This document shows, in pieces, positions 20,313 through 28,049 of a DNA stretch of 64,000 bases (the first letter of the stretch is position 1; each line of letters opens with the position of its first letter). Under the pieces are notes generated by a model, which saw only the letters and a program-made list of their open reading frames with translations, was not told the origin of the DNA and ran no database searches. Location: NCBI GenBank assembly GCA_000335715.1, contig AMYZ01000002.1:1-64000 (forward strand), given 5' to 3'. Origin of the DNA: a beta proteobacterium L13. Its GTDB lineage: Bacteria; Pseudomonadota; Gammaproteobacteria; Burkholderiales; Chromobacteriaceae. The position numbers and the translations under genes were made by a program.

Positions 20313-21476
20313 TTAATCTCCCAGCGCCAGCTGATAGCGATAGAAACGCTGGTCGCGCTGCCAGCCTTGCACGGCATAAAGCGCCTGTGCCGTATGGTTA
20401 TCCACGGCGGTGACCAGGTCCAGCCGCTGCACACCGTGCTGGCGCGCCAGCGTGGCCGCTGCCTGTAGTAGCGCCTGCCCCACGCCACGCTGGCGGGCGG
20501 CTTCGGCCACATACAGATCATTCAACAGCCACACTGGGGCAGCCAGTACCGAGCTGAATTGCGGTAGCAGCTGGGTAAAGCCCAGCAACTGGCCTTGCTG
20601 CTGGTACACCAGCACGTGGCTGTCGGCGTTGGTCAGGCGCTGGCGGATGAAGTCGTGTGAAGCTGGCGCATCGTCGTGCTTGCCATAAAAACGGCGGTAC
20701 GCGTCAAACAGTGCGGCCAACTGCGGCAGGTCGGCCAGCGTGGCCGCCCGGATGCCATCGGGCAGCGTGGCGGTGGCCTGCTGCCGGCGGCATTGGCCCA
20801 GGCTGTGGATCTGCTGCCCGCCGGCGTCAAAGTTGGCCGCATCCAGCCAGGCTTCCAGCGCAGCGCGGTTGGCCGGCCATTCGCTATCCAGCAGGCTGAA
20901 CCAGGCGGTATCGCGGTTCAGCCCCCAATTGACGCGTGCCTGGCGGAAGATGCCTTCGAAGGTAAAGCCCAAGCGCTTGGCAGCACGCATGGACGGCGCG
21001 TTCAGGCTGTTGCACTTCCACTCGTAGCGGCGGTAACCCCAGGCGAAAGCCTGTTTCATCATCAAATACATCGCCTCGGTAGCAGCCACCGTACGCTGCA
21101 AGCGTGGCGAAAAGCGCAGCCAGCCCACCTCGATGACACCGTTGGCCGCATCGATTCGCAAGTAGCTGCAGCTACCGATGGCATCGCCGCTGGCACCATC
21201 GACAATGGCAAAGAACAGCGGATCGGTGCTGCTTTCCATCATGGCAAACCACGTATCCCAGTCGGCGTCGCTTTGCGGGCGCGGCATCAGGTAGGCCCAG
21301 TCGCGGCCGTCGCGGTCCAGTTCCAGCGCCGCGCGCAGGCTGTCGCCGTGGCGGGCGCGCTCGAACGGTTCCAGCCGGCAATGGCGGCCTTGCAGCATCA
21401 CTTTCTGCGGCGGGCAGGCGCCCTGCCAGCCCGCTACCGGCACACCCAGTGGCTGTTGAAACGCGTCGTAGTGCAT
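20313..21476 (-). CDS. Double GNAT acetyltransferase (RimJ/RimL-like plus a second GNAT domain)
   Basis: A protein of 387 aa containing two acetyltransferase domains. The N-terminal half (about residues 15–190) is RimJ/RimL-like, with the conserved WKCNSLNAPSMRAAKRLGF and GIFRQARVNWG segments. The C-terminal half (about 215–387) is a separate GNAT with the acetyl-CoA loop YVAEAARQRGVGQALLQAA and ALYAVQGWQRDQRFYRY. The start at 21476 (MHYDAF) sits next to the rhodanese stop, with GGGGG as ribosome-binding site; an alternative ATG at 21494 overlaps the rhodanese gene. The substrate is unknown. It is likely co-transcribed with the rhodanese gene. Confidence 0.85.
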   Translation of the reverse strand: MHYDAFQQPLGVPVAGWQGACPPQKVMLQGRHCRLEPFERARHGDSLRAALELDRDGRDWAYLMPRPQSDADWDTWFAMMESSTDPLFFAIVDGASGDAIGSCSYLRIDAANGVIEVGWLRFSPRLQRTVAATEAMYLMMKQAFAWGYRRYEWKCNSLNAPSMRAAKRLGFTFEGIFRQARVNWGLNRDTAWFSLLDSEWPANRAALEAWLDAANFDAGGQQIHSLGQCRRQQATATLPDGIRAATLADLPQLAALFDAYRRFYGKHDDAPASHDFIRQRLTNADSHVLVYQQQGQLLGFTQLLPQFSSVLAAPVWLLNDLYVAEAARQRGVGQALLQAAATLARQHGVQRLDLVTAVDNHTAQALYAVQGWQRDQRFYRYQLALGD

Positions 21477-21477
21477 A

Positions 21478-21879
21478 TCAGCCCCCGCAACCACAATCGT
21501 CCGACGGCGTCACGCCGCAGCTGGCCCCGCCCTGCACCGTGGGGTAACCATCGCGCTTCCACCAGTCCACGCCGCCTTGCAGCTCTTTGACAGTAAAGCC
21601 CAGCTCCGCCAGTTTCAGCGCAGTCTTGGTGGAGGCGTTGCAGCCTATGCCGTCGCAGAAGGTCACCAGCAGCACGTCGCGCGGCAGCTGCACCGTGGTC
21701 TCGGCGCTAATGGTACGGTGCGGCAGGTTGATGGCACCCGGCAACGTTTCCTGCGCGTAAGCCGCGGCGGAGCGGCCATCTACCAGCTGCAGGGCCGCAC
21801 CCTGCTTGAGCTGCTCGGCCACGTCCCAGCTATCGATCTCGAATGCGAGTTTGGCTTGGTAAAACGCTAGCTGATCCAT
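21478..21879 (-). CDS. Rhodanese-like sulfurtransferase
   Basis: Single rhodanese domain of 133 aa. The substrate-entry motif QLVDGRSAAAYAQETLPGAINLP is typical. The active-site loop reads CDGIGC (Cys75 and Cys80), so the catalytic cysteine is present. The C-terminus ends in a short Cys-rich tail (CGVTPSDDCGCGG), which could bind metal or serve as a sulfur relay; that is inference. GGAGGAAG precedes the ATG at 21879. The stop lies beside the GNAT start, implying translational coupling. Confidence 0.88.
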   Translation of the reverse strand: MDQLAFYQAKLAFEIDSWDVAEQLKQGAALQLVDGRSAAAYAQETLPGAINLPHRTISAETTVQLPRDVLLVTFCDGIGCNASTKTALKLAELGFTVKELQGGVDWWKRDGYPTVQGGASCGVTPSDDCGCGG

Positions 21880-21973
21880 GCTGCTTCCTCCTGTTCAGGG
21901 TTGATGCAAGCATGGTAAAACAGCAACACGGCCCCCAGGAAGGGCCAGTTTTCCCCAGCTGGAGGGAACCACT

Positions 21974-23437
21974 TTGCTGGAACAATGGATCATAGACGCG
22001 CTAGCCACCGACCTGCAGCGCGATAGCCGCGAGGGTCTGGCACGGCAGCTGATGCGCCTGCTACGCGAACGCATCCGCAGTGGCCAACTGGCCGGCGACA
22101 CCCGGCTGCCCGCCAGCCGCGACCTGGCGCGCAGCCTGGGCCTGGGCCGTAACACGGTGCTGGAAGCCTACGAGCAGCTGCAGGCAGAAGGCTATCTGCA
22201 CAGCCGCCATGGTGCAGGTACCTTCGTCTCCGGCCTGTTTGCCAGCGCGCCACTACCTGCAAGCCGCCGCCATCAACCGCTGGGGCTGTCCACGCGGGGC
22301 CAGGCACTGTTCGACAGCGTGGGGCTGCCCACGGGGCTGTACGGCGCTTTTGCCCCTGGCGTACCGGAAATTCCGCTATTTCCGCACGCCTGCTGGCAAG
22401 GTCTGCTGGCGCGGCACCAGCGCCAGGCCAGCAGCGCCATGCTGGGCTACACCGCAGACGGCGGCCTGACGCAGCTGCGCGAAGCGCTGGCCGAATACGT
22501 ACAGCTATCGCGCGGCGTGCACTGCCGGCCGGAGCAGGTGCTGATTACCCAGGGCACACAGCAGGCCATGGAGTTGGCCGCACGCCTGCTGGCCGACCCC
22601 GGCGATGTAGCCTGGCTGGAAGAGCCCGGCTATGTGGGTGCCCATGCAGCGCTGCGTGGTGCTGGCCTGCAGCTGGTGCCGGTACCGGTGGATGACGAAG
22701 GGCTGAACCCGGCCGCCGTCACCGACCCGCGCTCACCCCGCCTGATCTACACCACACCGTCGCACCAGTACCCGCTGGGCGTGGTGATGAGCCTGCCGCG
22801 CCGGCTGGCCTTGCTGGCCCACGCCGCCCGCAGTGGTGCCTGGATCCTGGAAGACGACTACGACAGCGAATTCCGCTACAGCTCACAGCCGCTGCCGGCC
22901 TTGCAAGGGCTCGCTCAAGACGAACGCGTGATCTACATGGGCACCATGAGCAAGGTGATGTACCCCGGCCTGCGCCTGGGTTACCTGGTCGTCCCGGATA
23001 GCCTGATCGACCCGTTTCGCGCGGCCAATGCCCGGCTGTACCGCGAGGGCAGCCACGCAGTACAGGCCGCGCTGGCAGAGTTCATTACCGCAGGCCACTT
23101 TGCCCGCCACGTGCGGCGCATGCGCGAGCTATACCGCGAGCGCCAGCACCAGCTGCGTCAGACGCTGGCCCACAGTAGCGCGGAGGGCCTGCTACTCTCG
23201 CCCGGCCACGCCGGCATGCACCTGGTAGCCAGCCTGTCCGCCAGCATAAACGAGCAAGCCATCAGCCTGGCCGCCGCCAAAGAGCAAGTGTGGCTACGCC
23301 CGCTGCGCCGCCACTATCTGGCCACACCAACACAAAGCGGGCTGGTGCTAGGCTATGCCGGCGTCGACCACCAGGCCATCCAGCACGGCGTAGCCACCCT
23401 GGCTCGCGTGCTACAAGAGGTACCACACCATGACTAA
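21974..23437 (+). CDS. MocR/PdxR-type GntR–aminotransferase regulator
   Basis: Transcription factor of 487 aa. It fuses an N-terminal GntR winged helix (GLARQLMRLLRERIRSGQLA, then LPASRDLARSLGLGRNTVLE) to a class I aminotransferase-fold PLP-binding domain. The PLP Lys is visible in MGTMSKVMYPGLRLGY, and ILEDDYDSEFRY holds the PLP Asp. The start is TTG at 21974 with GGAGG at 21961–21965. It overlaps the next gene by 8 bp, so it may regulate or be co-expressed with the DUF523 and GST genes. The target pathway is not evident. Confidence 0.9.
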   Translation: MLEQWIIDALATDLQRDSREGLARQLMRLLRERIRSGQLAGDTRLPASRDLARSLGLGRNTVLEAYEQLQAEGYLHSRHGAGTFVSGLFASAPLPASRRHQPLGLSTRGQALFDSVGLPTGLYGAFAPGVPEIPLFPHACWQGLLARHQRQASSAMLGYTADGGLTQLREALAEYVQLSRGVHCRPEQVLITQGTQQAMELAARLLADPGDVAWLEEPGYVGAHAALRGAGLQLVPVPVDDEGLNPAAVTDPRSPRLIYTTPSHQYPLGVVMSLPRRLALLAHAARSGAWILEDDYDSEFRYSSQPLPALQGLAQDERVIYMGTMSKVMYPGLRLGYLVVPDSLIDPFRAANARLYREGSHAVQAALAEFITAGHFARHVRRMRELYRERQHQLRQTLAHSSAEGLLLSPGHAGMHLVASLSASINEQAISLAAAKEQVWLRPLRRHYLATPTQSGLVLGYAGVDHQAIQHGVATLARVLQEVPHHD

Positions 23438-23903
23438 ACCTGCCCTGTTGATCAGTGCCTGCCTGCTGGGCCAGCCGGTACGCTACGACGGCGCCAGCAA
23501 AGGTATGGCGGCGAGCTGGCAACAGCAGTTGGCCGCACGCTATGCGCTGCTGCCTTTTTGCCCGGAATGCGCCGGCGGCCTGCCTACACCAAGACCTGCA
23601 GCAGAAATACGCGGCGGCCACGGTGCAAACGTACTGGCTGGCCAGGCCCATGTCGTTACCGCTGCCGGCCAGGATGTTGGCGCAGCTTTTGTGCGCGGTG
23701 CACAGTTGGCGCTGGCGCTGGCGCAGCAGCACGGCTGTACGCTGGCATTACTGAAAGCCAATAGCCCGTCGTGTGGCAACCGGCAGATTTACAGCGGGCA
23801 ATTTGATGGCCAGCTGCAGGAGGGGGCCGGCGTGTGCGCCGCACTGCTGCAACAACATGGCATAACGGTGTATAACGAAACCGAGCTGGCGCAGCTACTG
23901 TAG
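23430..23903 (+). CDS. DUF523 (YbbK-like) protein, possible desulfidase
   Basis: Protein of 157 aa belonging to DUF523. Three conserved cysteine sites are present: Cys11 in SACLLGQPVRYDG, Cys44 in FCPECAGGLPTPRP and the Cys of NSPSCGN near residue 113. In the thiouracil desulfidase TudS, a member of this family, the equivalent cysteines hold a 4Fe-4S cluster. A similar sulfur-removal activity is therefore possible but unproven. It overlaps the MocR gene by 8 bp and precedes a GST gene by 27 bp. Confidence 0.85.
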   Translation: MTKPALLISACLLGQPVRYDGASKGMAASWQQQLAARYALLPFCPECAGGLPTPRPAAEIRGGHGANVLAGQAHVVTAAGQDVGAAFVRGAQLALALAQQHGCTLALLKANSPSCGNRQIYSGQFDGQLQEGAGVCAALLQQHGITVYNETELAQLL

Positions 23904-23930
23904 CCACCGCCACCCACCACGAGGACCACC

Positions 23931-24602
23931 ATGCTCACCCTGCACCACCTGAATAACTCGCGCTCGCAGCGCATATTGTGGCTGATGGAAGAGCTGGCGC
24001 TGCCCTACCACATCACCACCTATCAACGCGACCCGGCCACGCTGCTGGCCCCGGCCGCACTCAAGGCCATCCACCCGCTGGGCAAATCGCCCGTCGTCAG
24101 CGATGGCGACATCGTGGTGGCCGAGTCCGGCGCCATCGTGGAGTACCTCGTCGACACCTACGACACGACGCACAGCCTGAAACCCGCCGCTGGCAGCCAG
24201 GCCGCACGCGACTACACCTACTGGCTGCACTATGCCGAGGGCTCGGCCATGCCGCCGCTGCTGATGAGCCTGGTATTCAGCCGCATCAGCAAGCCGCCCA
24301 TGCCGGCGCTGTTGCGCCCGCTGGCCCGCATGATCGAAAAAGGCGTGCGCAAAGGCTATATCGACCCGCAGCTGGACATGCACCTGCGCTATATCGACAG
24401 CCATCTGGCCCGCAGTGGCTGGTTTGCCGGCAGCACATTCAGCGCCGCCGACGTCCAGATGAGCTTTGTGCTGGAGGCCGCCAACAGCCGTGTGCCCCTG
24501 TGCAAGACACTGCCGCATATCCAGGCTTTTCTGCAGCGCATCCACGCCCGCCCGGCCTACCAGGAAGCCCTGCTGGCAGGCGGGCAGTACGACTACGCCT
24601 AA
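23931..24602 (+). CDS. Glutathione S-transferase family protein
   Basis: Cytosolic GST of 223 aa. The N-terminal thioredoxin-like domain (NNSRSQRILWLMEELALPY, with HPLGKSPVVSDGDIVVAESGAI as the cis-Pro/Glu-Ser glutathione site) is followed by an all-helical C-terminal domain (GSTFSAADVQMSFVLEAA). AGGA lies just upstream of the ATG. It ends the MocR–DUF523–GST run and is convergent with the tRNA-Lys genes. The electrophile substrate is unknown. Confidence 0.9.
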   Translation: MLTLHHLNNSRSQRILWLMEELALPYHITTYQRDPATLLAPAALKAIHPLGKSPVVSDGDIVVAESGAIVEYLVDTYDTTHSLKPAAGSQAARDYTYWLHYAEGSAMPPLLMSLVFSRISKPPMPALLRPLARMIEKGVRKGYIDPQLDMHLRYIDSHLARSGWFAGSTFSAADVQMSFVLEAANSRVPLCKTLPHIQAFLQRIHARPAYQEALLAGGQYDYA

Positions 24603-24644
24603 AACCTGCGCCTGCGGCCAACCCTGGCGGCAGGCGGAAAACGC

Positions 24645-24673
24645 AAAAAGCCCAGTCCGAGGACTGGGCTTTT
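24645..24673. terminator. Bidirectional terminator between the GST gene and the tRNA-Lys genes
   Basis: AGCCCAGTC (24649–24657) pairs with GACTGGGCT (24662–24670) around CGAG, flanked by an A-run (24645–24648) and T-run (24671–24673). It ends the GST message and, on the minus strand, the tRNA transcript. A word copy (TGCGGCCAAC) lies just before it at 24613. Confidence 0.85.
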
Positions 24674-24683
24674 CTGAATTTCT

Positions 24684-24759
24684 TGGTAGGCCGTGCGGGA
24701 TTCGAACCTGCGACCAACGGATTAAAAGTCCGCTGCTCTACCAGCTGAGCTAACGACCC
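24684..24759 (-). tRNA. tRNA-Lys (anticodon TTT), third of three
   Basis: A 76-nt minus-strand gene with encoded 3' CCA. The acceptor begins GGGTCGT, the D-loop has AGCTCAGCTGGTAGAGC, the anticodon loop is CTTTTAA and the T-arm contains GGTTCGAATCC. It is identical to the two copies upstream. Confidence 0.97.
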
Positions 24760-24776
24760 GCCGTGTGGCGGTATGA

Positions 24777-24852
24777 TGGTAGGCCGTGCGGGATTCGAAC
24801 CTGCGACCAACGGATTAAAAGTCCGCTGCTCTACCAGCTGAGCTAACGACCC
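24777..24852 (-). tRNA. tRNA-Lys (anticodon TTT), second of three
   Basis: Same 76-nt sequence as its neighbours, minus strand, encoded CCA, separated from the next copy by 17 nt. One transcript probably carries all three. Confidence 0.97.
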
Positions 24853-24873
24853 ATCATACATTTTCTCTCGGAG

Positions 24874-24949
24874 TGGTAGGCCGTGCGGGATTCGAACCTG
24901 CGACCAACGGATTAAAAGTCCGCTGCTCTACCAGCTGAGCTAACGACCC
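24874..24949 (-). tRNA. tRNA-Lys (anticodon TTT), first of three
   Basis: Promoter-proximal copy, identical 76-nt sequence, minus strand, with encoded CCA. A near-consensus promoter starts 17 bp upstream. Confidence 0.97.
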
Positions 24950-24966
24950 GTCCTTGAGAGAAAGCG

Positions 24967-24995
24967 ACTATACCTATCGAAGGCCGGCACGTCAA
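24967..24995 (-). promoter_or_regulatory. Sigma-70 promoter of the tRNA-Lys cluster
   Basis: On the minus strand, TTGACG (24995–24990) and TATAGT (24972–24967) are separated by exactly 17 bp, placing the start a few bases before the first tRNA. Both boxes are near consensus, as expected for stable RNA. Confidence 0.8.
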
Positions 24996-25061
24996 GCAGT
25001 TTCCGTAAAAAAGCCTGAAAACCGCCAAATCCGGAACCTTTACCCAGCAGGAATGCCGAAA

Positions 25062-25382
25062 TCATGCCCCTGCAACACTCGCCTCTACCCAGCCCAGATA
25101 CGCTGGCAAACCGCATTCTGCTGCCACAGCAATAATTTCTGGTACATCATAGGGGTGAAGTGCTTGGATTCTGGCCTGCAACCCCTCATATTGGTTTGCA
25201 GTGGTCTTGATCAGCAACGGGATTTCACTGGCGGTTTCAATACGCCCCTCCCAGCGATAGACCGACTGGCAGGCCGGCAGGATATTGACACACGCGGCCA
25301 GGCCCTCGCCCACCAGCACCGCTGCAATATGCCGCGCAAGCGCTTCGTCCGGCACATTGCACACTACGATTAACACCTTCAT
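25062..25382 (-). CDS. cutA: CutA1 divalent-cation tolerance protein
   Basis: Small trimeric cytosolic protein of 106 aa, structurally like P-II. Conserved CutA features are CNVPDEALARHIAAVLVGEG, LAACVNILPACQSVYRWEG and HPYDVPEIIAV. Its link to copper and other metal tolerance is known from E. coli, but the biochemical role is unsettled. Only 15 bp separate its start codon from that of the divergent fxsA, so its promoter must lie inside fxsA. Confidence 0.93.
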   Translation of the reverse strand: MKVLIVVCNVPDEALARHIAAVLVGEGLAACVNILPACQSVYRWEGRIETASEIPLLIKTTANQYEGLQARIQALHPYDVPEIIAVAAECGLPAYLGWVEASVAGA

Positions 25383-25383
25383 G

Positions 25384-25393
25384 CGGATATCCG
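25384..25393. promoter_or_regulatory. 10-bp palindrome between the cutA and fxsA start codons
   Basis: CGGATATCCG fills most of the 15-bp gap between the two divergent start codons and provides a GGAT half as a weak ribosome-binding site in each direction. Confidence 0.45.
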
Positions 25394-25397
25394 TTTC

Positions 25398-25859
25398 ATG
25401 CGTGGATTACTGATACTTTTACTGTTGTACCCGTTTCTGGAAATGTACTCGCTCTTCAGCCTGGCCGACCATATCGGCGGCGGCTGGACGCTAGCCTGGG
25501 TCATTGTCACCTTCCTGCTGGGTAGCGCCCTGATGCGCAACAGCAAGCTGGGCGGGCTGCTGACCCTAGCCGGCACCCTGCGCGAAGGCAAGGTGTCGCT
25601 GTTCTCGCTGCTGTGGCCGCTACGCGTGATGCTGGCCGGCTTGCTGCTGGCCATCCCCGGCCTGGTAAGCGATGTGCTGGCCCTGCTGCTGATGCTGCCG
25701 TGGAAAGGCCCCAAACTTGCCAATATCGATATGAGCCAGGCCTTCCGCCAACCCGGCGCCCAGCAACATGGCCCGGATAATGCGGCCAACGGTGACATTA
25801 TCGAAGGCGAATACGAACACGTAGACCGCAGCACGCCGAACGATCGCCGCCTGCACTAG
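25398..25859 (+). CDS. fxsA: FxsA-family inner-membrane protein
   Basis: Cytoplasmic-membrane protein of 153 aa. The N-terminal hydrophobic helix (RGLLILLLLYPFLEMYSLF), a second helix (LAWVIVTFLLGSALMRN) and further hydrophobic segments (LLWPLRVMLAGLLLAIPGLV, then DVLALLLMLP) match FxsA. A polar tail ends the protein. In E. coli, FxsA overproduction relieves phage T7 exclusion by F; its normal job is unknown. It ends overlapping by 3 nt with the convergent DUF167 gene. Confidence 0.88.
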   Translation: MRGLLILLLLYPFLEMYSLFSLADHIGGGWTLAWVIVTFLLGSALMRNSKLGGLLTLAGTLREGKVSLFSLLWPLRVMLAGLLLAIPGLVSDVLALLLMLPWKGPKLANIDMSQAFRQPGAQQHGPDNAANGDIIEGEYEHVDRSTPNDRRLH

Positions 25860-26152
25860 GCATCCGGCAGTAATCGCGCCAGCGCGGCCGCGGCATCCAG
25901 CCCGGCAATGGCCACGATCTTGTGCCGGTTGCGCTCGCCACTGAGCAGCGTAACCGACTTGCGCGGCAGGCCCAGATAGCCTGCCAGCCAGCGCACCAGT
26001 TCGGCATTGGCCTTGCCTTCTACCGGCGGTGCGGCCAACCTGATTTTAAGCGCCTCGCCGTGCTCGCCGGCAATCTCGCTTTTGCGGGCACCAGGCTGAA
26101 CATGCAAAGTCAGGCGCAGGCCATCGGCCTGAACGGTTAACCAGGGTTTCAT
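25856..26152 (-). CDS. DUF167 (YggU) family protein
   Basis: Small protein of 98 aa with the DUF167 motifs [39 protein letters not shown] and [14 protein letters not shown]. The start at 26152 ([11 protein letters not shown]) follows AGAAG; a five-codon longer frame from 26167 is possible. Function is unknown. It overlaps the end of fxsA on the opposite strand. Confidence 0.88.
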   Translation of the reverse strand: MKPWLTVQADGLRLTLHVQPGARKSEIAGEHGEALKIRLAAPPVEGKANAELVRWLAGYLGLPRKSVTLLSGERNRHKIVAIAGLDAAAALARLLPDA

Positions 26153-26217
26153 CGGGCTTCTTTGCAAAAGGAAGCATTGTAAAACGTATCGTCATCACGT
26201 TTCACGGGAGCATCACC

Positions 26218-26682
26218 ATGGATATCGGCATTTCCGAACAAGACCGCGCACGCATTGCAGAAGGCCTGTCGCGCCTGCTGGCCGACAGCTACACCCTGTA
26301 CCTGAAGACCCACTTTTTCCACTGGAACGTTACCGGCCCCATGTTCCAGACCCTGCACCTGATGTTTGAAACCCAGTACAACGAGCTGGCGCTGGCGGTA
26401 GACCAGGTCGCCGAGCGCATCCGCGCCCTGGGCCACGTGGCACCAGGCAGCTATGGCGATTACGCCCGCCTGACATCAATCAGCGAAAGCCAGGGCGTAC
26501 CCAAGGCACAAGACATGATTCGCGAGCTGGTACAGGCCCACGAAACCGTCTGTCGCACCGCGCGCTCGCTGTTCCCGCTGGCCGACGCTGCCGCAGACGA
26601 ACCTACCGCCGACCTGCTGACCCAGCGCCTGCAAGTACACGAAAAAACCGCCTGGATGCTGCGCAGCCTGCTCGAAGGCTAA
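26218..26682 (+). CDS. Dps-family ferritin-like DNA-binding/iron-storage protein
   Basis: Predicted dodecameric mini-ferritin of 154 aa that oxidises and stores iron and protects DNA. The ferroxidase-site helices are recognisable: [20 protein letters not shown] with its two His residues, then [20 protein letters not shown]. The N-terminus is short and lacks the Lys-rich tail of E. coli Dps, so DNA binding is uncertain. GGGAG precedes the ATG. It stands alone just before the TonB-like gene. Confidence 0.9.
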   Translation: MDIGISEQDRARIAEGLSRLLADSYTLYLKTHFFHWNVTGPMFQTLHLMFETQYNELALAVDQVAERIRALGHVAPGSYGDYARLTSISESQGVPKAQDMIRELVQAHETVCRTARSLFPLADAAADEPTADLLTQRLQVHEKTAWMLRSLLEG

Positions 26683-26722
26683 GCACGTAGCGGGCATGCT
26701 ACACTCCGTTCAGGAGTCCGCC

Positions 26723-27448
26723 ATGCCCGCACCTCGCTTATTCAAACCCGTCCCCGCTGCGGTAGACAGGTCTTTGTTCAAGGTAGCGATATTGATATCG
26801 CTGGCCTTGCATCTGCTTTTGCTCGCCAGCGCCGGCGGGCTGATTCCCCCCATTACGCCCCCCGTGTGGCCGCACAGCACGCTGCAGATCACCGTGCTGA
26901 AAACCCCGCCGTCTGCCAAGCCAGCCCGTGCAGACATGCTGGCCCAGCATGACAGCCAAGGCAGCGCCAACCCGTCTGGCGACAACATCACGCCCGCCGC
27001 CCCGGCACGCACCACCCCGCAAGCCAGCCTGCGTGCGGCCAACACTGCCCCCGATAGCCAGCAAGACACCACAACACCGGTGCGCGACAACCGCCAGCAA
27101 GCGCGCCTGGGGGCCGCTGCCGTCGGTGTAAGCTGGGCAGCCTACGTAGAAGACTGGCGCCGGCGTGTCGAGCGCATCGGCAACCGCCACTACCCGTCCG
27201 AGGCGCGCGCACGCGGCCTGTATGGCAGCCTGGAGCTGGTCGTGACCCTGCGCGATACCGGCGAGCTGATGAATGTCCGCATTGCCCGCAGCTCCGGCAG
27301 CCCGCTGCTGGACCAGGCTGCCATCGATATCGTTCGCCTTGGCGCACCCTACCCGCCTTTCCCCGCGCGACTTGCGCAAGAGTACTCATCGCTGGAAGTC
27401 GTGCGAAAATGGTCATTTACCACGGCACACCGGCTGGACGGCAGCTAG
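26723..27448 (+). CDS. TonB-like energy-transducer protein
   Basis: Protein of 241 aa with one N-terminal membrane anchor (about 20–42, VAILISLALHLLLLASAGG), a long Pro/Ala/Thr/Gln-rich periplasmic linker, and a C-terminal TonB domain (RIGNRHYPSEARARGLYGSL, LLDQAAIDIVRLGAPYPPFP). It would transmit membrane energy to outer-membrane receptors. No exbB/exbD genes are adjacent, so it must borrow a proton channel from elsewhere. The start at 26723 has AGGAG; an upstream frame from 26696 was rejected. Its TAG stop lies exactly at the left edge of a possible mobile element. Confidence 0.85.
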   Translation: MPAPRLFKPVPAAVDRSLFKVAILISLALHLLLLASAGGLIPPITPPVWPHSTLQITVLKTPPSAKPARADMLAQHDSQGSANPSGDNITPAAPARTTPQASLRAANTAPDSQQDTTTPVRDNRQQARLGAAAVGVSWAAYVEDWRRRVERIGNRHYPSEARARGLYGSLELVVTLRDTGELMNVRIARSSGSPLLDQAAIDIVRLGAPYPPFPARLAQEYSSLEVVRKWSFTTAHRLDGS

Positions 27449-27592
27449 GGCCTGTTAACGCTATTTTTGATGCGGCTGCGCTTGGCAGGCGGCGGCAATT
27501 CGCGAAGAACCGGGCGCAGCAGGGCGATCCCTGCCAGCACGGTTTGACAAAGCAGTGCCCCGCATGACGCGCGCCCCGAAGGGCAGGCCCTA
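27446..27592. mobile_element. Possible 147-bp MITE-like element
   Basis: TAGGGCCTG (27446–27454) faces CAGGCCCTA (27584–27592), a perfect 9-bp terminal inverted repeat. The outer TA on both sides could be a TA target duplication, as for IS630/mariner and some IS5-group elements. The interior has no open reading frame. It fills the gap between the TonB-like gene and the next gene, and its edge supplies the TonB stop codon. Only one copy is in the window, so it could also be a terminator region. Confidence 0.35.
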
Positions 27593-27620
27593 ATCACCCT
27601 TACCTGTAAAAGGACACACC

Positions 27621-27989
27621 ATGTACGAAGTCAACCGCAGCATCGCCATCCTCAAACCACGCCAGCCCTTTCTGGACTGGCTGAAGAGCCTGCCAGGCAG
27701 CCTGGATGAGCAGCTGGAACTGGTGCAACTGCGCGGCGACTGCAACGCGCTGCTGATTCCGGCGGCCGACGACTACGACAGTGCCGAAGATTTTGTCCGC
27801 CAGCATTACCACACGCTGTTTGCTGCCGAGCTGGCCGACTGGTGCGAGGACGAAGCATACTGGCCCGAGCTCACCCCCGCGCTGTTTACCGAGTGGTTCG
27901 ACGTGGAAATCCACTCCGTGCTGACCGACCTGGTAGAACAGCCGCTAGAGCGCGAAGCCTTCATCCCGCTGGACCTGGATCAAAACTAA
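27621..27989 (+). CDS. Acidic protein of unknown function, 122 aa
   Basis: I do not recognise the family by name. The product is small, soluble and strongly acidic, with many Asp, Glu, Leu and Trp residues (QPFLDWLKSLPG, LADWCEDEAYWPEL, LFTEWFDVEIHSVL). No signal peptide or membrane helix is present. AAAAGGA precedes the ATG at 27621. It is followed 60 bp later by fadM, separated by a word copy. Coding potential is convincing from length, ribosome-binding site and codon use. Confidence 0.75.
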   Translation: MYEVNRSIAILKPRQPFLDWLKSLPGSLDEQLELVQLRGDCNALLIPAADDYDSAEDFVRQHYHTLFAAELADWCEDEAYWPELTPALFTEWFDVEIHSVLTDLVEQPLEREAFIPLDLDQN

Positions 27990-28049
27990 AACAGGCCGGC
28001 ACCCTGCCGCGGCGCACGCTGCGGCCAACCTTTCCACACGAGGGGAAAC

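Noticed and set aside
24684-24949. Regular ~95-bp repeats resembling a CRISPR array
   Set aside because: The repeats are three tRNA-Lys genes with short spacers, not CRISPR repeats.
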